A program made the position numbers and the translations under genes. A stretch of DNA of 64,000 nucleotides, taken from contig JBGTSF010000007.1 of assembly GCA_041940425.1 (NCBI GenBank), positions 1 through 64,000 on the forward strand. Reading direction: 5' to 3'. The notes under the pieces are model-generated. The model was not told where the DNA came from. It did not search any database and saw only the letters and a list, made by a program, of their open reading frames with translations. This document shows, in pieces, positions 1-7,110 of the stretch (the stretch's first letter is position 1; every line of letters begins with the position of its first letter). This DNA comes from DATHTS01 sp041940425 (GTDB lineage: Bacteria; Acidobacteriota; Blastocatellia; Pyrinomonadales; Pyrinomonadaceae).

Positions 1-418
1 CATCGGATACATCATTTCCATTTCCAACATTCGCAATTACGATTCCATTATTGCCGAAAGAATTGTCAAAAGTTCCGTTCGAGTTGAGACGGGCAAGTGA
101 AATGTCCGGCGGAGAAGATGTGGAATCGGAGTAGCCGGCAATTACGATCTTGCCGTCATTTTGCAGCGCGACCGAATTTGCGATGTCCGTTCCGTTTGTA
201 AACTGAATTTCTAATGTTCCGCCGCCGTTGAAGGTTGTGTCAAGAGTCAAATCGGAATTATACCTTTTGACTGACATCCCGATTCCGTTCGGGTTACCGG
301 AAATCCACATACTTCCCGCCGCTACTATTTTTCCATCAGCCTGAACTGCGACGCTGTTAAAAACATTACTGTTATTTGAAACCTGCGCTGTCAGAGTCCG
401 GGCGTTCGATCCGTCGGA
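1..418 (-). pseudogene. Downstream part of a frameshifted delta-60 repeat protein (partial)
   Basis: Read on the minus strand, this frame stays open from about base 418 to the window edge and encodes more delta-60 repeats: units such as ADGKIVAAGS, NDGKIVIAGY and RYNSDLTLDTTF recur about every 60 residues. It lies one base out of frame with the upstream part (372-1004), which runs into a stop just after the switch. Leaving out one G in the short run near 411-416 would join the two into a single protein. So this is either a real frameshift, making the gene a pseudogene or phase-variable, or a one-base sequence error. The gene continues past base 1. Confidence 0.6.
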
Positions 419-1004
419 TCACGGCGGAATCAGATCCGCTCGTGCTTCCGACCGTTCCGACCAGAACGATCTCGCCGTTCGGCGCAATGACCATATCGTA
501 AGCCACAGTTCCGTGAGTCGTCGAAAGATTTCGTCCGGCAATTCCGTTGCCGCCGAAACTCGGATCGAGAGTTCCGTCCGAATTATACCTGATAACGGTC
601 GCCGCATTTCCGAAACCACTGCCCGCAACGACGATCTTCCCGTCGTTCTGAATGGCGACGGCGTAACCGTGATCGCTGTTGTAAGTCGAACCGCTGGTGG
701 GATGAGTATCGGTCATCACAAAGCCGTTTCCGTTGCCGAAAGTCGTATCGAAACTGCCGTTTCGATTGAATCGCGCGACAAAAAAATCCGACGCGCTGGT
801 TCCGTTTTCCGAACGATGACCGACGATGACGATCTTTCCGTCAGCTTGTATCGCCATATCTTCGACCGAATAAAGCGGCGGATCAAACGCGGCGGAGTGA
901 AACCTTCCGCCGCTGCCGAAAGTCAGATCGAATTTACCCGACATTGCGAAAACCTGCGGAAGAATCATCAAAAAAATCATCGGCAAATAAAAAATCTTTC
1001 TCAT
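372..1004 (-). CDS. Delta-60 repeat (beta-propeller-like) secreted protein, N-terminal part
   Basis: Residues 1-20 form a signal peptide (basic MRK, hydrophobic core, VFA cleavage site), so the product is exported. The rest is delta-60 repeats, seen as FDLTFGSGGRF, QADGKIVIVGH, RFNRNGSFDTTFG, QNDGKIVVAGS and RYNSDGTLDPSFGG, each unit ending in a DxxFG-type turn. The family is a bacterial surface or secreted beta-propeller group of unknown ligand. The 210-residue reading frame ends abruptly in non-repeat residues, while the next frame continues the repeats without a break, so the real protein was longer (see 1-418). It is divergent from the sigma factor gene at 1144. Confidence 0.7.
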   Translation of the reverse strand: MRKIFYLPMIFLMILPQVFAMSGKFDLTFGSGGRFHSAAFDPPLYSVEDMAIQADGKIVIVGHRSENGTSASDFFVARFNRNGSFDTTFGNGNGFVMTDTHPTSGSTYNSDHGYAVAIQNDGKIVVAGSGFGNAATVIRYNSDGTLDPSFGGNGIAGRNLSTTHGTVAYDMVIAPNGEIVLVGTVGSTSGSDSAVIRRIERPDSDSAGFK

Positions 1005-1096
1005 CCTTTTTCCTCCAATAAAAATCGTTTCTATTGGCTAACGCGAGGATTTGATAAAAATCACGACAAAAATTTAAAGAATCGCAGTAATTTTCG

Positions 1097-1102
1097 TATA
1101 AT
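1097..1102 (+). promoter_or_regulatory. Candidate -10 box (TATAAT) upstream of the ECF-like sigma factor
   Basis: A perfect TATAAT lies about 40 bases before the ATG at 1144. The best -35 match at normal spacing is only a weak TTTAAA (1073-1078), so this is a tentative promoter call. Confidence 0.35.
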
Positions 1103-1143
1103 ATGAAAAATCAAAACCCGAAATTTTTATCTTTGTAAAACGT

Positions 1144-1701
1144 ATGGAACATGACGTTACCGATTTTTTAAAGAGTTGGAATGACGGCGATAAAAAGGTG
1201 GCTGAAAAGCTTTTTGCGCTGATCTATGACGAATTAAAAAGTCAGGCGCGGATTTTTTTGAGCCGGGAACGCTCCGATCACACGCTTCAGCCGACCGCAC
1301 TTGTTCACGAAGCATTCTTAAAATTGGTGGATCAAAATAATGTCGAGTGGCAAAATCGAGCGCATTTTTTCGGCGTCGCGGCAACCATAATGCGGCGGAT
1401 TTTGATAGATCACGCGCGCGCGCATTTTACCGGCAAACGCGGCGGTTCGGCGATCCGACTCTCGGTTGACGATGTAAATATTTCAACCGAAGAACGCGCT
1501 TCCGATCTGCTGGCTCTGGACGAAGCCCTTGAAAAATTAGCGGAATTCGATGAACGAAAATCGAAAATCGTCGAACTGAAATTTTTCGGCGGATTAAACG
1601 AAGAAGAAATTGCCGATATGTTGAACGTTTCAACCCGCACAATTCAACGCGAGTGGAGAAAGGCAAGACTCTGGCTGTTGTCGGAGCTGGATAAAACCTG
1701 A
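1144..1701 (+). CDS. ECF-like RNA polymerase sigma factor
   Basis: This 185-residue protein has the two-region layout of the ECF-like sigma family (Pfam Sigma70_ECF). Region 2 spans about residues 5-95, including the typical HTLQPTALVHEAFLKL and HFFGVAATIMRRILIDHAR segments. Region 4 spans about 125-183, with the helix-turn-helix LNEEEIADMLNVSTRTIQRE. It directs RNA polymerase to a dedicated promoter set. No anti-sigma factor with a zinc-finger domain follows; instead a Ser/Thr kinase does, 43 bases downstream. In Acidobacteria and Planctomycetes such pairs are common, and the kinase is thought to control the sigma factor. That link is inference here. Confidence 0.9.
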   Translation: MEHDVTDFLKSWNDGDKKVAEKLFALIYDELKSQARIFLSRERSDHTLQPTALVHEAFLKLVDQNNVEWQNRAHFFGVAATIMRRILIDHARAHFTGKRGGSAIRLSVDDVNISTEERASDLLALDEALEKLAEFDERKSKIVELKFFGGLNEEEIADMLNVSTRTIQREWRKARLWLLSELDKT

Positions 1702-1721
1702 ATATGTCGGGTTTTTGTTTT
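1693..1721 (+). terminator. Hairpin with T-run between sigma factor and kinase
   Basis: Arms 1693-1701 (AAAACCTGA) and 1707-1715 (TCGGGTTTT) pair fully if one G-T pair is allowed, with a 5-base loop, and are followed by T-rich sequence. The left arm includes the sigma factor stop codon. It could end or attenuate transcription before the kinase gene. Confidence 0.5.
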
Positions 1722-1744
1722 AATTACCGCGTTTAAATTCAGTT

Positions 1745-4444
1745 ATGCAAGCTGAAAACTGGAAAAAAATAGATGAGCTTTTAAACCAATGCCTCGATCT
1801 GCCGCCGGCGGAAAGAGCCGATTTCATAGCCTCCGTAGATTCGCCGGAACTTCGCAGGGAATTAAAATCCTTACTGCGATACGAAGAAATTTCCGACAAT
1901 TTTCTCAAAGATTCGGCGGTCGCGGTTTCCGCCGTTTTATTAGAAAATGGGCGCGGCGAAAGGAAGTTAAAGGCGAATGAAAAGATCGGCAATTACACCG
2001 TTATCGGCGAACTTGGAATCGGCGGAATGGGCGCGGTTTTTCTCGGAAAAAGCACCGACGGAAAATTTACTCAAAAAGTAGCTTTGAAACTCCTTCGCCG
2101 TGAACTCAATACTCAAAATATTCGCCGCAGTTTTCAGCGCGAACGTCAGATTTTAGCCACGCTTCATCATCCGAATATCGCTCATCTGCTCGATGCGGGA
2201 ACGACCGATGACGGAATTCCGTTTCTGGCAATGGAATATGTCGAGGGCGTTCCGATTGATAAATTTTGCGATGAAAAGCGGCTCGATCTAGGTGAAAGAC
2301 TCGAACTTTTTTTAAGAGTCTGCGAAACGGTGGCATTCGCCCACGGAAAACTGATCGTTCACCGCGATTTGAAACCGTCGAATATTTTGATAACCGCCGA
2401 CGGTCTTCCCAAATTACTTGATTTCGGAATTTCAAAACTGCTTTCCGTTGAACAGGAAAATGCGGAATCTCAAACTATCACAAGGCTCGGCGCGATGACT
2501 CCCGAATATGCCAGTCCTGAGCAGATGCGCGGCGAAAGCGTTTCAACCGCGACCGATATTTACAGTCTCGGCGTGATCCTTTACAAACTTTTGACCGGCA
2601 GCCGACCGTTTGAAAAAAAATCCGGCAAAAAAGAATTTATTGATTTGATAAATGAGACCGACCCTTTGAAACCGAGCGAAGTTAGATCCACGCAAAAGGT
2701 ACAAATTTCATCGAATGAAACTTCGTCAGACGCTTTCAAATCAAAAGTTACACGCCCGTTTTCGCTGACCAAATTGCAGGGCGATTTGGATAACATCATT
2801 CTCAAAGCTCTCAAAAAAGAACCCGAACGGCGATACAGTTCGGTCGAACAATTTGCTGGAGATATTCGGCGGCATTTGAATGGCTTGCCGGTTTTGGCGC
2901 GACCGGATACATTTGCATACCGGTCTGCAAAATTTATAAAAAGAAACAAACTCGGTGTCGCAACCGTGGGACTCATATTTTTAATTTTGATCGGCGGAAT
3001 CATCTCGACGATCTGGCAAGCACGGCGAGCCGAAAAGCGTTTTAACGAAGTCAGACAGATCGCCAATACATTTTTGTTCGAGATTAGCCCCGAGATTGAA
3101 AATTTACCCGGTTCGTCAAAAGCCCGCGAACTTTTGGTCAAACGCGCGCTCGAATATCTCGATAAACTGTCAGTCGAAGCGGAAGATAATCTCCAACTTC
3201 AACTTGAACTGGCGGCGGCTTATGAAAAAGTCGGAAATTTACAGGGCAATCCTTCCCAGCAAAATTTAGGCGACCTCGAAGGCGCGTTGAAAAGCTATCT
3301 TAAAGCGAGAGAAATAAGACTCGATTTGATAAATAAAACCCCGAACGATCACGAACAAAGACTCGGGTTTGCCCGCAATCTCGCTCTTTCCGGCGACGTT
3401 CAATGGTGGATGGGAAACACGACCGAAGCTACGGCGCGGTTTGACGAAAGCATGGCGATCTTAAATGAACTGATCGCTCAAAAGTCCGAAAGTGACGAAA
3501 TACTTTTTGAACAAGCCGTAGTTTTTGAATTGATCGGTTCGGTTTTTTTCTGGAACAGCGATAATAAAACAGCTTTGGAAAAATACGAACAGGCAAGGCA
3601 AATTTTTGAAAGACTGCATGAACAAACGCCGGAAAGCATCCGGCTGAAAGTCCGGCTGGCGACTCTCTTAGCACGAATCGGCGAGGCATTGAGCTGGGAT
3701 AGCCGTCCTGACGAAGCAACGGCAACATACAAGAAGGGAATCGAACTGATCCAACCGCTCGCGGAACAAGATGCGAACAATTATCTGACTCAAAGAACAC
3801 TGATGAATCTATATTTAAAAAGCGGTGAGAATTATTCATGGGAGAAACAATGGAGAGAGGCTCAGACAAATCTAGAAAAAGCGGAACAGATCAGCGAAAA
3901 ACTCGTCCAAGCCGATCCGCTCAATTTTCATATCCGGCGCGACCATTCAATAAATAAAAATGTTCTGGGCGATCTCTACATCAATAAAGGTGAAAGCGGG
4001 AAAGGTATCGAATATTTTCTTCAGGCACTCGAAATACAGAAACAGCTCGCCTCAATTGACGATAAGAATTTCGGGATAAAAACCGATCTGGCAAATACGG
4101 GAAAAAGAATAAGCGAAGCGTATTTTGCGGCAAAAAAATTTTCTGCGGCGATAGAATCGGCAAATGACGTGCTTGAAAATTACCGCCAATTGTCAGCCGC
4201 CGATCCCGAAGATATGAAACTCGTTCGGTATCAAGGTGTAATGATGCAATTTCTGGGAAACAATTATTTCGAGGTGGCAAAAAACGGGAACAATAAAACG
4301 AACTGGAAAAAAGCACTCGATCATTTCGAGAAAAGCCGGCAGATTTTCGATAGTCTTAGAAATAAAAACGTTTTGACAAGTTTTGATGAACCGATATTTT
4401 CCGAACTCGAAAAAAAAATCGAATTCTGCCGTAAAAATATTTAA
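1745..4444 (+). CDS. Membrane Ser/Thr protein kinase with C-terminal TPR repeats
   Basis: The kinase domain runs from about residue 84 to 375: glycine loop GELGIGGMGAVFLG (88-101), VALK with Lys115, HRDLKPSNIL with catalytic Asp208, DFGIS with Asp226, and TPEYASPEQM. One membrane segment follows (about 403-424), then roughly 450 residues of TPR-type helical repeats, which would lie on the far side of the membrane. The first 80 residues are a helical extension common in acidobacterial kinases. The family is the PknB-like (Hanks-type) eukaryotic-like kinases. It probably forms a signalling pair with the sigma factor upstream; its substrate cannot be told from sequence. Confidence 0.93.
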   Translation: MQAENWKKIDELLNQCLDLPPAERADFIASVDSPELRRELKSLLRYEEISDNFLKDSAVAVSAVLLENGRGERKLKANEKIGNYTVIGELGIGGMGAVFLGKSTDGKFTQKVALKLLRRELNTQNIRRSFQRERQILATLHHPNIAHLLDAGTTDDGIPFLAMEYVEGVPIDKFCDEKRLDLGERLELFLRVCETVAFAHGKLIVHRDLKPSNILITADGLPKLLDFGISKLLSVEQENAESQTITRLGAMTPEYASPEQMRGESVSTATDIYSLGVILYKLLTGSRPFEKKSGKKEFIDLINETDPLKPSEVRSTQKVQISSNETSSDAFKSKVTRPFSLTKLQGDLDNIILKALKKEPERRYSSVEQFAGDIRRHLNGLPVLARPDTFAYRSAKFIKRNKLGVATVGLIFLILIGGIISTIWQARRAEKRFNEVRQIANTFLFEISPEIENLPGSSKARELLVKRALEYLDKLSVEAEDNLQLQLELAAAYEKVGNLQGNPSQQNLGDLEGALKSYLKAREIRLDLINKTPNDHEQRLGFARNLALSGDVQWWMGNTTEATARFDESMAILNELIAQKSESDEILFEQAVVFELIGSVFFWNSDNKTALEKYEQARQIFERLHEQTPESIRLKVRLATLLARIGEALSWDSRPDEATATYKKGIELIQPLAEQDANNYLTQRTLMNLYLKSGENYSWEKQWREAQTNLEKAEQISEKLVQADPLNFHIRRDHSINKNVLGDLYINKGESGKGIEYFLQALEIQKQLASIDDKNFGIKTDLANTGKRISEAYFAAKKFSAAIESANDVLENYRQLSAADPEDMKLVRYQGVMMQFLGNNYFEVAKNGNNKTNWKKALDHFEKSRQIFDSLRNKNVLTSFDEPIFSELEKKIEFCRKNI

Positions 4445-4494
4445 ATTTGATCTCCGAATTTTTTATTTCCCGAAAAAAAGTCTAATTTAAAAAA

Positions 4495-5232
4495 ATGGAG
4501 TTTCCGAAAAATTTGTTGGAAATTATCGGTTCGGCGAAAAAAGTCTGCGTTCTGACGGGCGCGGGCGTTTCCGCCGAATCGGGCATTCCGACATTTCGCG
4601 GCGGCGGCGAAAGCCCGGTCTGGAAGGGGATGCCGTTTGACCAAATCTCATCCGCTAGGATGGCGCGGGAAAATCTCGAAGAAGTTTGGGAATGGTTCGA
4701 TTACCGGCGGGGGCTTTATAAAGACTGCCAGCCGAATCCGGCGCATTTTACGCTTGCCGATTGGGAAAACAGGTTCAAAGAATTTACGCTCATCACGCAG
4801 AATGTTGACGGTTTGCACGAGCGTGCGGGTTCAAAAAATGTCTTGGAACTGCACGGCAACGTCAGCCGTTCCTATTGCCCAAATTGCGAAAAACGATTTC
4901 GGATGAAACCGGAAGATGTGCCGCACACGCCCGAATTTTGCGACGAATGCGGGGCGAGAGTTCGTCCCGATGTCGTGCTATTCGGCGAACTTCTGCCGTT
5001 CGAAATTTTCCAAAAAGCCGAGCAGAAATCGCGCGAATGCGATTTGTTTTTTATCGTCGGAACTTCGGCAATCGTCTATCCGGCAATCGGTCTGGCTGAA
5101 ATCGCAAAATACTCCGGCGCATGTCTGGTCGAGATAAACCCCGAACAAACGCCGCTTGCCGAATTCTGCGATTTTTCAATTCGGGGAAAAGCGGGCGAGA
5201 TTTTACCGGAGTTGTCGAGTATCAAATGTTAG
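4495..5232 (+). CDS. cobB: NAD-dependent protein deacylase (sirtuin)
   Basis: Sir2 family enzyme that removes acyl groups from lysine using NAD+. Visible motifs: GAGVSAESGIPTFRG (22-36), TQNVDGLH (101-108), catalytic His120 in ELHGN, and a four-cysteine zinc site (Cys128, Cys131, Cys149, Cys152). The length, 245 residues, is normal. At the place where desuccinylase-type sirtuins carry a Tyr-x-x-Arg pair, this protein has WFDYRR, with Phe in the Tyr position, so acyl preference is left open. The stop codon lies inside the left arm of a repeat element (5227-5289) that also holds the start of larC. Cytosolic. Confidence 0.9.
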   Translation: MEFPKNLLEIIGSAKKVCVLTGAGVSAESGIPTFRGGGESPVWKGMPFDQISSARMARENLEEVWEWFDYRRGLYKDCQPNPAHFTLADWENRFKEFTLITQNVDGLHERAGSKNVLELHGNVSRSYCPNCEKRFRMKPEDVPHTPEFCDECGARVRPDVVLFGELLPFEIFQKAEQKSRECDLFFIVGTSAIVYPAIGLAEIAKYSGACLVEINPEQTPLAEFCDFSIRGKAGEILPELSSIKC

Positions 5233-5289
5233 ATGTCAGTTACAGAATTGCATTTCTGACATCTGCCATCTAACATCTAACATCTATGA
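5227..5289 (+). repeat. Heptamer repeat with inverted arm spanning the sirtuin-larC junction
   Basis: From 5255 the sequence reads as five 7-base units: TCTGACA, TCTGCCA, TCTAACA, TCTAACA, TCTATGA. The last holds the larC ATG (5286). Upstream, 5231-5239 (AGATGTCAG) is a perfect inverted copy of 5256-5264, and 5227-5235 of 5267-5275, so the element can fold. The sirtuin TAG (5230-5232) lies in the left arm. Confidence 0.8.
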
Positions 5290-6494
5290 AAACTCTTTAT
5301 TTCGATTGCTTCGCCGGTGCGAGCGGCAACATGATTGTTGCGGCTCTCGTCGCGCTCGGAGTTGATGAAAATGAATTGATCGAGCAAATAAAACTGCTTG
5401 ATATTTCCGGTTTCGAGATCGAATTTTCGACCAGAGACAAATCGGGAATTTCCGCGCTTCACGCCGAAGTCAAAGTTCCGCACGAGCACACGCATCGTCA
5501 TCTTTCGGACATTGAAAAAATTATTTCCGTATCGCAACTTTCAGATAAAATCAAAGAAAGATCTGTCGGGATTTTCAAAAATTTGGCAAAAGCCGAAGCG
5601 AAGGTTCACGGCATCCCGATCGAAAAAGTGCATTTTCACGAAGTCGGCGCGATGGACGCGATCATTGATGTCGTCGGCGCGTGTGCCGGTTTTGAAATTC
5701 TGGAAATCGAAAAATTCGCATGCTCAAAAATTCACGTCGGAAGCGGTTTTGTCAAAATGGCGCATGGCAAATTTCCCGTTCCGCCGCCCGCGGTCGCCGA
5801 ACTATTGCAAAACATTCCGGTTTATTCGACCGACATCGAAGGCGAACTCATCACGCCGACCGGGGCGGCGATAATTGCGACAGTCTGCGATGAATTCGGT
5901 CAAATACCCGAAATGAAGTTCGAACGGACGGCTTACGGAGCGGGAACACGAGATTATCAGGATTTTCCGAATGTTTTGAGACTGATTTTAGGGACGAGGG
6001 ACGAGGGACGAGGGACGAGAGAAGAATATTTCCCAAAAACCAAAAACCAAAAACCAAAAACCAAAAACTTAGTTCTTATCGAAACCAATCTCGACGATAT
6101 ATCACCCGAAATCCTCGGTTTTGTGATGGAACGAGCTTTCGACCTCGGCGCGTTGGATTGCTGGTTTACGCCGATTCAGATGAAAAAAAATCGTCCGGCG
6201 GTGATGATTTCTATTTTAAGCGAAGGCGAAAAAAGTGAAGTTTTTGAAGAACTGCTTTACAGCGAAACTTCGACGCTCGGTATTCGCATTTCAGAAATCG
6301 AAAGGAATTGTCTCGAAAGGGAAGTCAAAAAAATCGAAATCGAATTCGGCGCGGTTGACGTAAAAATTGCGAAATATAACGGTAAAATCATCAATGCAAA
6401 GCCCGAATATGACCAAATGCGTGATTTTGCTGTAAAATCAAAAAAGTCTCTACGCGAAATTGAAAGAGAAATTTTAAAAAAAATAGAATTTTAA
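5286..6494 (+). CDS. larC: Pyridinium-3,5-bisthiocarboxylic acid mononucleotide nickel insertion protein LarC
   Basis: LarC inserts nickel into the NPN cofactor used by lactate racemase and related LarA-type enzymes. Family signatures: FDCFAGASGNM at the N-terminus, KVHFHEVGAMDAIIDVVG, ELITPTGAAI, then NLDDISPEILGFVMERAF and MKKNRPAVMIS in the C-terminal half. Residues about 236-261 are a hydrophilic insert (rich in Gly, Arg, Glu, then Lys, Thr, Asn) encoded by two heptamer arrays. It lies at the join of the halves that in Lactobacillus plantarum are separate frames linked by ribosomal frameshifting; here one frame is continuous. No larA, larB or larE is in the window, so the client enzyme is elsewhere or unknown. 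Confidence 0.92.
   Translation: MKTLYFDCFAGASGNMIVAALVALGVDENELIEQIKLLDISGFEIEFSTRDKSGISALHAEVKVPHEHTHRHLSDIEKIISVSQLSDKIKERSVGIFKNLAKAEAKVHGIPIEKVHFHEVGAMDAIIDVVGACAGFEILEIEKFACSKIHVGSGFVKMAHGKFPVPPPAVAELLQNIPVYSTDIEGELITPTGAAIIATVCDEFGQIPEMKFERTAYGAGTRDYQDFPNVLRLILGTRDEGRGTREEYFPKTKNQKPKTKNLVLIETNLDDISPEILGFVMERAFDLGALDCWFTPIQMKKNRPAVMISILSEGEKSEVFEELLYSETSTLGIRISEIERNCLEREVKKIEIEFGAVDVKIAKYNGKIINAKPEYDQMRDFAVKSKKSLREIEREILKKIEF
5991..6067 (+). repeat. Two heptamer arrays inside larC: (GGGACGA)x4 and (CCAAAAA)x5
   Basis: Bases 5991-6018 are four exact GGGACGA copies and 6033-6067 are five exact CCAAAAA copies, with 14 bases between, so the block is 77 bases or 11 heptamers. It is translated in frame as a low-complexity linker. 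Slippage by one unit would shift the larC frame. Confidence 0.9.
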
Positions 6495-6507
6495 AACAAA
6501 AAATATC

Positions 6508-7089
6508 TTGGCTAAAAAACAAAGGAAAAAAGTTGATATTGAAAAGATCGCGGCGGGTGTGCGCTTGATGCTTGAAGGCATCGGCGAAGACCCGGAACGC
6601 GAAGGTTTGCGAAAAACACCGGAGCGCGTCGCGGATTTTTATGCCGAGCTGACCGAGGGAATGTGGCAAGACGCGAAAACGGAAATCGTTCCGCTTCCGG
6701 GCGATTCGCACGATGAGATGGTGATTGTCAAAGATATTTCCATCGCGTCGGTCTGCGAACATCATCTCGCGCCGTTTGTCGGCAAATGTCACATTGCGTA
6801 TATTCCGAAAAACGGTCGGATCGTCGGTCTGTCGAAACTCGCGCGGGTCGCGGAAATTTTCGCTAAACGTCTTCAGGTGCAGGAGCGTCTGACGCAGGAG
6901 ATCGCCAACACGCTTTATGAAGAGTTGGATCCGCTCGGCGTGATGGTCGTGATGGAAGCCGAGCATACCTGTATGACCTTGCGCGGCGTGAAAAAGCCCG
7001 GCTCGAAAACAATTACTTCGACTGTTCTCGGCGGTTTCAGAAAAGACGCGCGGACACGCGCCGAAGCGATGAGTCTTATAAAGGGATGA
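6508..7089 (+). CDS. folE: GTP cyclohydrolase I
   Basis: It converts GTP to 7,8-dihydroneopterin triphosphate, the first step of folate (and queuosine-type) pterin synthesis. Zinc ligands are visible as Cys83 and His86 in SVCEHHLAPF and Cys155 in AEHTCMTLRG. Other family motifs are REGLRKTPERV and KLARVAEIFAKRLQVQERLT. The 193-residue length is typical. The start used is TTG (MAKKQ...), 13 bases after larC; no ATG fits before the conserved core except deep inside. The stop TGA lies in the first unit of a heptamer repeat that leads into the next gene. Confidence 0.93.
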   Translation: MAKKQRKKVDIEKIAAGVRLMLEGIGEDPEREGLRKTPERVADFYAELTEGMWQDAKTEIVPLPGDSHDEMVIVKDISIASVCEHHLAPFVGKCHIAYIPKNGRIVGLSKLARVAEIFAKRLQVQERLTQEIANTLYEELDPLGVMVVMEAEHTCMTLRGVKKPGSKTITSTVLGGFRKDARTRAEAMSLIKG

Positions 7090-7110
7090 AGGATGAGGGA
7101 TGAAGGATGA
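7083..7110 (+). repeat. Heptamer repeat joining folE stop to the peptidase start
   Basis: Four 7-base units GGGATGA, AGGATGA, GGGATGA, AGGATGA. The first holds the folE TGA (7087-7089) and the last the ATG (7107) of the M28 peptidase. The purine-rich units also give AAGG/GAGGG stretches that could serve as ribosome binding sites. Confidence 0.85.

Noticed and set aside
513..1106. Plus-strand open frame of 197 residues at the left end
   Set aside because: It is antisense to the delta-60 gene, low in family-like motifs, Arg/Ser-rich as expected for a shadow frame, and has no ribosome site.
5286..6494. Programmed frameshift in larC
   Set aside because: The frame is continuous across both halves, so no frameshift is needed in this copy.
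5227..7110. CRISPR array from the tandem repeats
   Set aside because: The units are 7 bases with no spacers, and no cas genes are present.
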